A stretch of DNA of 64,000 bases from Polynucleobacter sp. MWH-Spelu-300-X4 (GTDB lineage Bacteria > Pseudomonadota > Gammaproteobacteria > Burkholderiales > Burkholderiaceae), in contig NZ_CP061294.1 in assembly GCF_018687515.1 (NCBI RefSeq), positions 310,001-374,000 on the forward strand. Reading direction: 5' to 3'. Positions 36,906 to 45,554 of the stretch are shown here, piece by piece. Numbering within the stretch: the stretch's first letter is position 1; each line of letters starts with the position of its first letter. The notes beneath the pieces are model-generated. The model ran no database searches and was not told the origin of the DNA. It saw only the letters and a program-made list of their open reading frames with translations. Position numbers and translations under genes: made by a program.

Positions 36906-37667
36906 ATGGTTCTCATACAAACACGCGACTTAGTTAAAACCTATGGAGTGGGTGAGCAGATTGTTCACGCACTTGATGGGGTATCGATTGATATCAATGA
37001 AGGCGAGTTTGTGGCGATTGTGGGTGCTTCAGGTTCTGGTAAATCCACGTTCATGAACATGATTGGTTGTTTAGATAAGCCAACGAGTGGTACTTACCAT
37101 TTGGCCGGTGAAGATGTTGAAGCGATGGATGATGATGCTTTAGCTGATTTGCGTAATCGACGTATTGGTTTTGTTTTTCAACAATTCAATTTATTACCAA
37201 GAACATCAGCTATTGAAAATGTTTCATTACCCTTGCTTTACGCTAGGGAAGGTAATTTGGCAGGTCTGACTAAAGAGCAGCGTTATGAGCATGCGAAGGT
37301 TCGTTTAGAGCAAGTGGGTTTAGGTGAACGTTTATTTAACACGCCGGCACAACTCTCAGGTGGGCAACAGCAGCGTGTAGCAATCGCGAGAGCTTTGGTT
37401 AATGACCCCAATCTCATTTTGGCAGATGAGCCCACGGGAGCTTTAGACTCTAAAACGAGTGCTGAAGTAATGGCTCTACTAACAGAGCTCAATCATCAAG
37501 GTATGACCGTGGTGGTGGTGACTCACGAACCAGATGTGGCTGCTTATGCCAATCGCACCATTACTTTTAAAGATGGCAAAGTTATTTCTGATGTGGCTAA
37601 AGAAAAAATGGCAACAACAGCAACAATAATCAAACAAACATCAGCAACAAAGGGAGACTTTTTATGA
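36906..37667 (+). CDS. macB: MacB-type ABC transporter ATP-binding protein
   Basis: This 253-residue ATPase has Walker A GASGSGKST near 40, the Q-loop VFQQFNLLPR, the signature LSGGQQQRVAIARAL, Walker B LILADEPTGALD and the switch VVTHEPDVAAYA. It belongs to the LolD/MacB (MJ0796) family. In Escherichia this domain is fused to the permease; here it is a separate gene whose end overlaps the permease ATG by four bases. Its C-terminal tail is short and Thr/Lys-rich. Confidence 0.93.
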   Translation: MVLIQTRDLVKTYGVGEQIVHALDGVSIDINEGEFVAIVGASGSGKSTFMNMIGCLDKPTSGTYHLAGEDVEAMDDDALADLRNRRIGFVFQQFNLLPRTSAIENVSLPLLYAREGNLAGLTKEQRYEHAKVRLEQVGLGERLFNTPAQLSGGQQQRVAIARALVNDPNLILADEPTGALDSKTSAEVMALLTELNHQGMTVVVVTHEPDVAAYANRTITFKDGKVISDVAKEKMATTATIIKQTSATKGDFL

Positions 37668-38884
37668 ACCTCCCCATAGCTCTTCAAGCCCTTAAAGTTA
37701 ATAAGTTACGTTCAGCTTTGACGATGTTGGGCATCATCATTGGTGTGGCTGCTGTGATTGTCATGATTGCGGTTGGTAGTGGTGCGCAAGCGCGCGTCAA
37801 AGAACAGATTGCTGGCCTTGGATCTAATTTAATGATTTTGTGGCCGGGCTCAGTGACCACAGCAGGGGTGAGGGGTGGCACAGGAACAGCTCAAACTCTC
37901 GTGGAGGATGATGCATGGGCTGTCATGCGTGAGATATCTGAAGTGCAAGTCGCAGCTCCTACGCAACGAGGTAGTGGTCAAATTGTTTGGAACAACACCA
38001 ACTGGTTAGCCGCGATTGTTGGGGCAACCCCAGAATATTTTGAGACGCGTGATTGGGTGCTGGTTTCTGGACGCATGTTTGAGCCAGGTGAGTTATCTAG
38101 TGCGGGTAAGGTAGCCATTATTGGCCAAACGGTTGCTAATGAATTATTTGGTGAGGAAGATCCCATTGATCAAGTTATCCGTGTGCGTGGAGTGCCTTTT
38201 ACGGTGATTGGTCTTTTAGATAAAAAAGGCCAAAACATGATGGGGCAAGATCAGGATGATCTGGTGGTTTTGCCTCTATCAACAGCACGTAACAAAATAT
38301 TTGGGGCTTTACCGGGACGTATTGGTCGAGTCAGCACCATCTTTATTAAGGCTCGTGATGGCGCAGATATGAAAGCCGCGGAAGAGAAGATACAAGACTT
38401 ATTACGTCAACGACATCGCTTAGGGGTTAATACTCCTGATGATTTTACTTTGCGTAATCTGACAGAAATATTGCAAGCTCAAGAAGCTTCTAGCAAAGTG
38501 ATGTCCATTCTCTTAGCAGCAGTTGCTTCTGTGAGTTTATTGGTGGGTGGTATTGGCATCATGAACATCATGTTAGTTTCTGTGACAGAACGAACGAGGG
38601 AGATTGGTTTACGTTTAGCAGTAGGTGCTAGAGGTCAAGATATCTTGTCGCAGTTCTTAGTTGAAGCAATTACCTTATCCACGATTGGTGGTGTATTGGG
38701 CATTCTTTTGGGTGGTTTAGGAACTTGGTTAGTAGCTGTGTTAGCTGAATGGCGAGTAGAACTTTCTATTTTGTCGATTATGTTGGCAGTTGGCTTCTCC
38801 GCCATGATTGGTATCTTCTTTGGTTACTACCCTGCACGTAAAGCAGCGGCTATGCAGCCAATACAAGCATTGAGATACGAATAA
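37664..38884 (+). CDS. macB: MacB-type ABC transporter permease (FtsX-like)
   Basis: This 406-residue permease has one membrane segment near the N-terminus (ALTMLGIIIGVAAVIVMIAV), then a large periplasmic domain with TPEYFETRDWVLVSGRMF, then three C-terminal segments. The FtsX core contains ILLAAVASVSLLVGGIGIMN and TERTREIGLRLAVGARGQDI. This MacB topology drives mechanotransmission rather than pore transport. It ends in a standard PARKAAAMQPIQALRYE tail. Together with macA and tolC nearby it completes a pump; the substrate is unknown. Confidence 0.93.
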   Translation: MNLPIALQALKVNKLRSALTMLGIIIGVAAVIVMIAVGSGAQARVKEQIAGLGSNLMILWPGSVTTAGVRGGTGTAQTLVEDDAWAVMREISEVQVAAPTQRGSGQIVWNNTNWLAAIVGATPEYFETRDWVLVSGRMFEPGELSSAGKVAIIGQTVANELFGEEDPIDQVIRVRGVPFTVIGLLDKKGQNMMGQDQDDLVVLPLSTARNKIFGALPGRIGRVSTIFIKARDGADMKAAEEKIQDLLRQRHRLGVNTPDDFTLRNLTEILQAQEASSKVMSILLAAVASVSLLVGGIGIMNIMLVSVTERTREIGLRLAVGARGQDILSQFLVEAITLSTIGGVLGILLGGLGTWLVAVLAEWRVELSILSIMLAVGFSAMIGIFFGYYPARKAAAMQPIQALRYE

Positions 38885-38946
38885 ATCATAGGATTTCTTC
38901 TGGATAGTTTGATGCATTGATGTCTATAAGCTTTATCATTTAGCCC

Positions 38947-39798
38947 ATGGATATCAATTTATTAATTCAAACAATTATTTTGGGTTTGGTAGAAGGTTTA
39001 ACCGAATTCCTTCCTATTTCAAGTACGGGTCATCTCATTCTAGTTGGTGACTTACTTAATTTTAATGACGAAAAGGGCAAAGCCTTTGAGGTCATTATTC
39101 AGTTTGGCGCAATCTTGGCGGTTTGTTGGGAATATCGTCAGAAATTAATCACTGTGGTGGCTGGGTTAGCTTCTAAACCTTTGGCGCAACGTTTTGCCAT
39201 CAATGTCATCATCGCTACGATCCCAGCTATTACCTTGGCGCTCTTGTTTGGTAAATTTATTAAGAGTGTTTTGTTCTCGCCGATTCCTGTGGCAATGGCT
39301 TTCATTGTTGGTGCCCTCATTATTTTCTGGGCGGAATCTATTCAGAAGAACAAATCATCGATATCTAATAATCGTATTCAGACAATTGATGATCTACGTT
39401 GGCAAGATGCCTTAAAAATTGGTTTAGCGCAGTGTGCGGCTTTAATTCCAGGAACATCACGTTCAGGCGCCACGATTATTGGTGGCATGTTATTTGGCTT
39501 GCCTCGTAAAGTCGCCACCGAGTTCTCTTTCTTCTTGGCGATTCCGGTGATTGCTGGAGCGACTCTTTATGAGTTGATTAAGTTACGCCATGTTTTAGGT
39601 GAAACATCGTGGGCCACCTTTGGTCCTGTATTGGCTGTTGGTTTTGTTGTTTCTTTTATTTCAGCATTTGCTTGTATTCGTTGGTTGATACGCTATGTTG
39701 CTTCACATGACTTCAAAGCCTTTGCTTGGTACCGCATTGTGTTTGGTGTAGTCGTTTTGGTGACGGCTTGGACGGGCATAGTTCAGTGGTCCAATTAA
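38947..39798 (+). CDS. uppP: Undecaprenyl-diphosphatase
   Basis: Recycles undecaprenyl diphosphate to the monophosphate carrier used for peptidoglycan and O-antigen. The 283-residue membrane protein has [20 protein letters not shown] near 16 and [20 protein letters not shown] near 168, the two BacA/UppP active-site motifs. About eight membrane segments are visible. It stands 62 bases after the macB permease gene, and its stop codon lies in a 16-base palindrome. Confidence 0.96.
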   Translation: MDINLLIQTIILGLVEGLTEFLPISSTGHLILVGDLLNFNDEKGKAFEVIIQFGAILAVCWEYRQKLITVVAGLASKPLAQRFAINVIIATIPAITLALLFGKFIKSVLFSPIPVAMAFIVGALIIFWAESIQKNKSSISNNRIQTIDDLRWQDALKIGLAQCAALIPGTSRSGATIIGGMLFGLPRKVATEFSFFLAIPVIAGATLYELIKLRHVLGETSWATFGPVLAVGFVVSFISAFACIRWLIRYVASHDFKAFAWYRIVFGVVVLVTAWTGIVQWSN

Positions 39799-39832
39799 TT
39801 GCAATTAATGGACGCTTAATTAAACTCTAACT

Positions 39833-40600
39833 ATGTCTGAAAATAAAAACACCGAGCTGGTTGATTCATTGCCACAAGATGATGCAAAACATGAGCGTGT
39901 TACATCTGCCCAATATTTACATCGTATTAAATCGTTTGTTCTTAGAACTGGTCGATTAACGCCGGGTCAAGAAAAAGCTATTGAAACTCTAGGGCCAGCA
40001 TATTTACTACCCTACACAGGTCAAGCGATTAATTGGAATCAATCTTTTAATCAGACAACACCGACAGCAAGACCAAAGATCTTGGAGATTGGTTTTGGTA
40101 TGGGGGAGACCACCGCCAAAATTGCGCTAGCTAGACCTGAAGATGATTTTCTGGCCATTGAGGTGCATGAGCCTGGGGTGGGTGCTCTATTAAAACTGAT
40201 TGGTGAACAAGGGCAAACCAATTTACGTTTGATGCGCCATGATGCTGTTGAAGTAGTTGAGAACATGATTCCTGAGGGGTTCTTAGATGGTGTGCATGTT
40301 TACTTCCCAGACCCTTGGCATAAAAAGCGCCATAACAAACGTCGTCTCATTCAACCTAAATTTGTTGAGTTATTAAGTAGTCGTATCAAATCAGGTGGCT
40401 ACTGGCACTTGGCAACTGATTGGCAAGAGTATGCCGAGCAAATGATGGAAGTCTTAAGTGCTGAGTCGACTTTAGAAAACACAGGCACTCTAGCAGGTGG
40501 CTATGCTGAGAGACCTGGTTATAGACCGGTTACTAAGTTTGAAAACCGAGGCCTGCGTTTAGGTCACGGTGTTTGGGATTTGGTGTTTAGGAAAAAGTAG
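39833..40600 (+). CDS. trmB: tRNA (guanine-N7)-methyltransferase
   Basis: SAM-dependent enzyme that forms m7G46 in tRNA. Landmarks are [17 protein letters not shown], the SAM motif [55 protein letters not shown] (the TrmB signature) and [14 protein letters not shown]. Length is 255 residues with a short polar N-terminal tail. It starts 34 bases after uppP. Confidence 0.96.
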   Translation: MSENKNTELVDSLPQDDAKHERVTSAQYLHRIKSFVLRTGRLTPGQEKAIETLGPAYLLPYTGQAINWNQSFNQTTPTARPKILEIGFGMGETTAKIALARPEDDFLAIEVHEPGVGALLKLIGEQGQTNLRLMRHDAVEVVENMIPEGFLDGVHVYFPDPWHKKRHNKRRLIQPKFVELLSSRIKSGGYWHLATDWQEYAEQMMEVLSAESTLENTGTLAGGYAERPGYRPVTKFENRGLRLGHGVWDLVFRKK

Positions 40601-40625
40601 ATCTTTCAGTAATTTAACAATAAAT

Positions 40626-40657
40626 TTGCACCATAACAATTACTATGTTATAGTGCA
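40626..40657 (+). promoter_or_regulatory. Promoter buried in a 12-bp inverted-repeat operator of the AbiE-like cassette
   Basis: TTGCAC at 40626-40631 and TATAGT at 40649-40654 are separated by exactly 17 bases, a good sigma70 pair. The arms TGCACCATAACA (40627-40638) and TGTTATAGTGCA (40646-40657) are complementary except for one base, with a seven-base spacer, so the repeat covers both promoter boxes. Transcription would start near 40661, only a few bases before the ATG at 40664, so the message would have almost no leader. Confidence 0.65.
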
Positions 40658-40663
40658 TTTGTT

Positions 40664-41674
40664 ATGTTAATAAATCAACGTAAAATAGTTATACAGCAGT
40701 ACCTAGAGGATACGATTGGTATCAAAGGGGTTGCTTTGCGGCCTTACCAGGCAATTAACACATTGCCTTATCTAGCCCAAGACTATTTCCAATTTCTAGA
40801 AATGGAGCTTGCAGGGCATACGGTCGTCCTTGCTATCACCATAGATCAAAAAAAATCTTTGCGAGAGCTACGCGCTTTGCTTGGAAAGCTTAAATTTGAT
40901 GTGCCAGTAATTTTGTGTTTTGATGTATTAGCCTCTTATGAGCGTCGATATCTGATGGAACAAAAAATCCCATTTTTAGTTCCGGGTAATCAGTTATATC
41001 TCCCAGAATTAGGGATAGATTTAAGAGAGTATTTCCGCCATCGTAATAAAAATCTCCTACAGACAGTAAATCCTGCTACGCAAGCGATGTTCTTGTGGTT
41101 TTTATTAAATAAACCAGCACAAGATGAGTGGCATCTAAGTGAGGCTGCCCTAGCTTTGCAATATACAAGTATGTCAGCTTCAAGAGCGGCTACTGAATTA
41201 GTGGAATTAGATCTTTTTGATGAACAACAAGTTGGGCGCAATAAATATTTGCGCTTGAAATATGCTCGAGAGGAAATTTGGCAAAAAATTAAGCCTTATT
41301 TAAAAAGTCCAGTAAAGCGTGAAGTCTGGAGTGATGAAATTAAGGTACACCCATCAGAAACTCGTTTTGCAGGTTTTTCCGCATTATCAAAGTTGACTAT
41401 GATTAATGATGACAAGGAATCTTGTTATGCAATCTCATCTTCTAAATGGAGAGAGTTATTAAGGTATGGCGTTAGGGAGTTAGTTGAGAGAGAGCCGGGG
41501 GCTAGCCATTGGCAAATTTGGTCTTATGAACCAGCTATAAAAATTGAATCATCTGGCAATAAAAATAAATATGATTTGGTTGATCAATTTTCTTTATGGC
41601 TAAGTTTCAAAGATGACCCTGATGACAGAGTACAAATTGCACTTAAAGAGTTAGAAAAAAGCTTTAAATGGTAA
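40664..41674 (+). CDS. AbiEi-like regulator/antitoxin candidate of a two-gene cassette
   Basis: This 336-residue protein has no named motif I can be sure of. It resembles large AbiEi-type antitoxin or winged-helix regulators in layout: an N-terminal alpha/beta part with a conserved-looking VLCF-type strand, a central helical segment with LSEAALALQYTSMSASRAATELVELDLF that reads as a winged helix (helix, turn, recognition helix), and a C-terminal domain with ISSSKWRELLRYGVRELVE. It overlaps the nucleotidyltransferase gene by seven bases and has its own operator-promoter. Repressor and antitoxin of the pair is the best inference. Confidence 0.6.
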   Translation: MLINQRKIVIQQYLEDTIGIKGVALRPYQAINTLPYLAQDYFQFLEMELAGHTVVLAITIDQKKSLRELRALLGKLKFDVPVILCFDVLASYERRYLMEQKIPFLVPGNQLYLPELGIDLREYFRHRNKNLLQTVNPATQAMFLWFLLNKPAQDEWHLSEAALALQYTSMSASRAATELVELDLFDEQQVGRNKYLRLKYAREEIWQKIKPYLKSPVKREVWSDEIKVHPSETRFAGFSALSKLTMINDDKESCYAISSSKWRELLRYGVRELVEREPGASHWQIWSYEPAIKIESSGNKNKYDLVDQFSLWLSFKDDPDDRVQIALKELEKSFKW

Positions 41675-42399
41675 AAGGTTTAGACATTTTCACAAGGTGG
41701 TTCGAATTATATGTTGATCAATATGTATTGATTGGGGGAACTGCTGCATCCATTTCAATGGGAGAGCTAGGGCTTAGTTTTCGGGGCACTCGAGATTTAG
41801 ATGTAGTTTTACATGTTGAGGCATTAACGCCTGAATTTGGCAAGGTATTTTGGAAGTTTATTGAGGCAGGAAGATATCAAATTCAACAAAGTAACCAAGG
41901 GTCGCCTAAGCTATATAGGTTCAAAGAGCCTCAAGAAGAGGAGTTTCCTTTTATGGTTGAGTTGTTTTCTCGAGTGCCTGATGGAATTGATGTCTCTGAA
42001 TATAATCATTTAACTCCGATTCCGATTGATGACGAAGTATCCAGCTTGTCCGCTATTTTGTTGGATGATGATTATTATCAATTTGTTATTTCTGGTAGAA
42101 AGACTAAGAGTGGCTTTGCTTCTTGGGTTGCAGAAGATCGTTTGATTCCCCTTAAGGCCTTGGCATGGTTGGATATGATGGATCGCAAGAACTCTGGTGA
42201 GCTAATTGATTCGAAAAAAATTGAGAAACATCGCAAAGATATTGTGGTGTTATCCGGATTGCTCAGCCAAGATACCCGTATTGATACCCCTCCCAGAATT
42301 TCTCAAGATTTAAGGCGGTTCATAGAAAAGGCGAGTTCGAAAGATGCTTCAGATATTAATCATATTAAAGAACGTTTATTTTTGGCCTATGGTTTGTAG
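41668..42399 (+). CDS. AbiEii-like nucleotidyltransferase, toxin candidate
   Basis: The 243-residue protein has LIGGTAASISMGELGLSFRG followed by TRDLDVVL near residues 41-48, the Gly-Gly and Asp-x-Asp metal site of the DNA polymerase beta-like nucleotidyltransferase fold. RLIPLKALAWLDM with SKKIEKHRKDIVVL further on matches the Lys and HRKDI parts of AbiEii/MenT-type toxins. Such enzymes transfer nucleotides onto RNA or protein. Its start lies inside the end of the regulator gene. It is convergent with the aldehyde dehydrogenase gene. Toxicity has not been shown; a housekeeping nucleotidyltransferase is the alternative. Confidence 0.7.
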   Translation: MVKGLDIFTRWFELYVDQYVLIGGTAASISMGELGLSFRGTRDLDVVLHVEALTPEFGKVFWKFIEAGRYQIQQSNQGSPKLYRFKEPQEEEFPFMVELFSRVPDGIDVSEYNHLTPIPIDDEVSSLSAILLDDDYYQFVISGRKTKSGFASWVAEDRLIPLKALAWLDMMDRKNSGELIDSKKIEKHRKDIVVLSGLLSQDTRIDTPPRISQDLRRFIEKASSKDASDINHIKERLFLAYGL

Positions 42400-42409
42400 C
42401 TCTGGTGTT

Positions 42410-43822
42410 TTAAAGTCCCAAGCAGATATATTTCATCTCAAGGTACTCTTCGATCCCCCAAACACTGCCTTCACGGCCTAGACCTGATTGTTTGACGCCA
42501 CCAAAAGGCCCAACTTCGTTAGAGATGATGCCTGTGTTGACTCCAACCATACCAAACTCTAGGGCTTCGGCGACTCGCCAAATACGTCCAATATCTCTGC
42601 TATAGAAATAAGACGCTAGACCAAACTCGCTGTCATTGGCTGCCGCGATAACTTCTGCTTCTGTTTTAAATGGAATCACCGCTGCTACAGGGCCAAAAGT
42701 CTCTTCTTTGGTAATAAGCATGCCTTGTTTAACGCCAGACAATACTGTTGGCTCATAGAAAGTGCCGCCTAATGAATGACGTTTACCGCCAGAAACAATT
42801 TTTGCACCCTGTTTTACGGCATCAGCCACATGAGACTCTACTTTTTCAATGGCCTGCATATCAATCATCGGCCCCTGCTGAATACCTGACTCAAGACCAT
42901 TACCGACTTTAATCTTATTGGTGGCTGCCGCTAGTTTTTCAACGAAGGCGTCATGAAGGCTCTCGTGAACATAAAAACGATTGGAGCAAACGCAGGTTTG
43001 GCCAGCATTTCTGTATTTAGAAAGAATGGCACCTTGCACGGCTGCATCCAAGTCAGCATCTTCAAAAACAATAAATGGCGCATGGCCACCTAATTCAAGG
43101 GCGATCTTTTTAACAGTGGGCGCGCTTTGCTCCATGAGGATACGACCCACGGGGGTCGATCCAGTAAATGACAAATGTCTCACAACTGGCGAGCTGCAAA
43201 GAACTTTACCGACGATGATGGAGTTATCAGCATCAGCCGTCACGATATTAATAACGCCTTCTGGAATGCCGGCTTCCTTGGCTAATTTGGCAAGGGCTAA
43301 AGCTGAAAGGGGGGTTTGTTCAGCAGGTTTAATCACAATCGTGCACCCTGCCGCAATGGCAGGTGCTACTTTGCGAGTAATCATGGCTAGCGGGAAGTTC
43401 CATGGGGTAATGGATGCGCACACGCCGATGGGTTGTTTAAACACCATCATGCGCTTATCAGACCAAGTGCTAGACGGAATCGCGCCCATGACTCGCTTGG
43501 CTTCCTCTCCAAACCATTCAATAAAAGAGGATGCGTAGCTAACTTCGCCTTTAGCTTCCGCCAATGGTTTACCTTGCTCCTTGGTCATTAGCTCAGCTAA
43601 ATAGTCTGAGTTCTCGTTCATGAGCTCAAACCAGCGACGCATAATCGCAGCGCGCTCTTTAGCTGTTTTGGATCTCCAGGCTGGTAGAGCCTCATTCGCC
43701 CTTTGGATAGCAGCTTCTGCTTCCGCGGCCCCCATGTTGGCTATAGATTCAAGTAACTCGCCTGTTGCTGGGTTGTGAACAGGGAAGCTTGTTAGGTGTG
43801 GGTTGTCTCTTAGATTTGTCAT
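42410..43822 (-). CDS. gabD: NAD(P)-dependent succinate-semialdehyde dehydrogenase
   Basis: Oxidises succinate semialdehyde to succinate. The 470 residues show PWNFPLAMITRKVAPAIAAG, FTGSTPVGRILM (cofactor loop), LELGGHAPFIVFEDADLD with the general-base Glu, and NAGQTCVCSNRFYVH with the catalytic Cys. EETFGPVAAVIPFKTEAEVI and GVKQSGLGREG lie near the C-terminus, typical of GabD. No GABA transaminase is adjacent, so the physiological substrate could be another semialdehyde. Confidence 0.88.
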   Translation of the reverse strand: MTNLRDNPHLTSFPVHNPATGELLESIANMGAAEAEAAIQRANEALPAWRSKTAKERAAIMRRWFELMNENSDYLAELMTKEQGKPLAEAKGEVSYASSFIEWFGEEAKRVMGAIPSSTWSDKRMMVFKQPIGVCASITPWNFPLAMITRKVAPAIAAGCTIVIKPAEQTPLSALALAKLAKEAGIPEGVINIVTADADNSIIVGKVLCSSPVVRHLSFTGSTPVGRILMEQSAPTVKKIALELGGHAPFIVFEDADLDAAVQGAILSKYRNAGQTCVCSNRFYVHESLHDAFVEKLAAATNKIKVGNGLESGIQQGPMIDMQAIEKVESHVADAVKQGAKIVSGGKRHSLGGTFYEPTVLSGVKQGMLITKEETFGPVAAVIPFKTEAEVIAAANDSEFGLASYFYSRDIGRIWRVAEALEFGMVGVNTGIISNEVGPFGGVKQSGLGREGSVWGIEEYLEMKYICLGL

Positions 43823-44201
43823 AAGTAGAAGATTAGCATGGGCGGCTAAGATTGGTTTCCCCCATCTATCTATGTATAAGTATTGACCCTAATATTTATA
43901 AGTTACTCAATCTATCAGTCGTTTTTTTATTAAAAAAATCCACTAAATGTAGTTTTTTCATGATTCGAAATTAGTGCCTACTAACTTAAATTTATCCTTA
44001 TGGGTCAAGGACTCACCCCAATTATCCACAGGGCCTATGATGCTATATACAGTCTTTTGATAACTAAATAGAATGATTGTTAACTTCTATATTCTTGACA
44101 GGGTATATAAGTCTTCCTAATATTCGTCATCTCAACTAGATGTTGCGGTGCACCATTTTTAAGCTTTATTTGAAACGGTAAGCCAAGACATTTTTAAATA
44201 G
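43823..44201. other. Intergenic region between gabD and the lytic transglycosylase gene
   Basis: This is 379 bases without a convincing gene. It holds the sigma70 promoter at 44095-44123 and a single perfect TTATCCACA at 44022-44030. A T-rich stretch near 43920-43935 and weak A/T repeats are also present. No RNA gene or riboswitch was recognised. The gabD promoter should lie near the left end. Confidence 0.6.
44095..44123 (+). promoter_or_regulatory. Consensus sigma70 promoter for the lytic transglycosylase gene
   Basis: TTGACA at 44095-44100 and TAATAT at 44118-44123 with 17 bases between. The -35 is perfect and the -10 differs at one base from TATAAT when aligned as TAATAT. The predicted start near 44130 leaves a leader of about 70 bases before the ATG at 44202. 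Confidence 0.7.
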
Positions 44202-44999
44202 ATGAATATAAATACACAAACTTTGAACATAACTGAAGTGATCGAAAGCAGATTTAGCTCTGCGGCTTCATTCATTTCTATGGTTAAAGTGCGTTGCGCC
44301 AATTTTGTTGGTCCAATCGCTGTAGTGGGTGCTTTTGTATTAGCCACCCTATCTATTGGACAGCCTCTAACTATTGATCAGGCTTCTTGGATGATTCCAG
44401 GGGAAGTCTATGAGGTACTTCAAAATACCAAGGCGGTACCTTCTATTGCTGATGAAGCAGCCAAGATCCCAACTAAGCTAGTTGATGGTGATGCTGTTGA
44501 CCATACAGTTTTAAGAACCTATGCTGAAAAACAGGCGGTTGCTAGATATTTAGCGGATAAATACAAGATGGATTCATCCGCTAGCTATGACTTTGTTGAA
44601 AAGGCCATGGTTGTCGGCCGTGAGGTTGGCTTAGACCCAACCCTCATTTTGGCGGTAACTGCAGTTGAATCAGGTTTTAACCCGCTTGCTGAGAGCAAGA
44701 AGGGGGCTCAAGGCTTGATGCAAGTGATGACTCGTGTTCATGCTGAAAAATTCCAGTTGTTTGGTGGTCATGAGGCTGCCTTAGATCCAAATGCCAATAT
44801 GCGCGTTGGTTCATTGATTCTTCGTGAGTACATCGCTAAGGGCGGCTCATTACAAGCAGGTTTACGCCTTTATGTCGGCGCATCATCTGTCATCATCAAT
44901 GATGGTGGTTATGGCGAAAAGGTATTGGCCGAACGCCAACGTTTACGTGAAGCGGCTGGGTACAAGTTTGCCCAGTTGAAGAAAATTAAAGTTATTTAA
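44202..44999 (+). CDS. Lytic transglycosylase (SLT-domain) exported protein
   Basis: The 265-residue protein has a hydrophobic signal or anchor segment near 34-50 (FVGPIAVVGAFVLATLSIGQ), then a linker. A soluble lytic transglycosylase domain starts near 140: LILAVTAVESGFNPLAESKK contains the catalytic Glu, followed by GAQGLMQVM and DPNANMRVGSLILREYI. It would cleave peptidoglycan glycan strands in the periplasm. The long N-terminal part before the signal is unusual. It is monocistronic, with its own strong promoter. Confidence 0.85.
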   Translation: MNINTQTLNITEVIESRFSSAASFISMVKVRCANFVGPIAVVGAFVLATLSIGQPLTIDQASWMIPGEVYEVLQNTKAVPSIADEAAKIPTKLVDGDAVDHTVLRTYAEKQAVARYLADKYKMDSSASYDFVEKAMVVGREVGLDPTLILAVTAVESGFNPLAESKKGAQGLMQVMTRVHAEKFQLFGGHEAALDPNANMRVGSLILREYIAKGGSLQAGLRLYVGASSVIINDGGYGEKVLAERQRLREAAGYKFAQLKKIKVI

Positions 45000-45305
45000 C
45001 TCCCTCCTTTTTTCTTAGGTTGTTTCGCCAGTTGCCTTTGGGCTGCAGGCTTTATTTGGCCTAACTAACTTACCCATTTTCTTTGGTGGGTTATTGATTA
45101 CGTTAATCTTTCACCTGATGCGTGTGGTCGGCAGTCGGCCTCATTAATCCAAATCCGTCGTTCGAAACTTAATTAAATTTGGATCTTTATAAGAGGTATT
45201 TTTATCTCATGTGTGTTAACTGAGACTTAAAAACATTACGCCATACTTTTAATGGTGCTATTATTAACACTATTAAAAATTATTTGAAGGCACCATTAAA
45301 CTATC
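45000..45305. other. Intergenic region between the transglycosylase gene and the toxin-antitoxin pair
   Basis: This is 306 bases. The right third holds the toxin-antitoxin promoter and operators (45248-45300). The left half contains a 42-codon open frame at 45019-45147 that lacks a start codon but encodes a strongly hydrophobic tail-like sequence, perhaps a gene remnant. No hairpin terminator with a clear T run was found directly after the transglycosylase gene, although the stretch at 45005-45016 is T-rich. Confidence 0.5.
45248..45300 (+). promoter_or_regulatory. Operator half-sites and -10 box of the RelBE-type pair
   Basis: TTTAATGGTGC at 45248-45258 is the exact reverse complement of GCACCATTAAA at 45290-45300. 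A third, near-identical half-site, CACTATTAA, lies at 45268-45276 and pairs with the first with one mismatch. A TATTAT -10 candidate sits at 45259-45264 between them. The right half-site ends five bases before the antitoxin ATG at 45306. This is the expected layout for antitoxin/toxin autorepression. Confidence 0.65.
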
Positions 45306-45554
45306 ATGGCACATGCAATATTAAGTGGTACTACCGCTAGCGTAACAGAGCTTAAAAAAGATCCTATGAATACAGTAGCGGCTGGAGAAGGCTTTCCTGT
45401 TGCAATTCTTAATCGCAATGAGCCCGTTTTTTACTGTATTCCAACTAAAGCTTATGAAGATCTTTTAGATCGCTTAGAGGATTTAGAGTTAAATGCTTTA
45501 GCGAATGCTCGTAAGGGGCAAAAACGTATTCGGGTTACTTTAGATGACCTATAA
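45306..45554 (+). CDS. Phd/YefM (StbD)-type antitoxin
   Basis: This 82-residue protein reads LSGTTASVTELKKDPMNTVA, then GFPVAILNRNEPVFYCIPTK, the beginning of StbD/YafN-type antitoxins with the Phd/YefM DNA-binding fold. An acidic C-terminal helix (YEDLLDRLEDLELNALA) would wrap the toxin. It neutralises the toxin encoded next and should repress its own promoter through the flanking half-sites. The genes overlap by 11 bases. Confidence 0.88.
   Translation: MAHAILSGTTASVTELKKDPMNTVAAGEGFPVAILNRNEPVFYCIPTKAYEDLLDRLEDLELNALANARKGQKRIRVTLDDL

Noticed and set aside
39794..39809. 16-base palindrome ATTAATTGCAATTAAT at the uppP stop
   Set aside because: A/T-rich, includes the stop codon, no T run; too easily formed by chance in this composition.
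44022..44030. Perfect DnaA box (TTATCCACA) as part of an origin
   Set aside because: Single copy, no cluster of boxes, no AT-rich unwinding element with it, and no dnaA or dnaN nearby.
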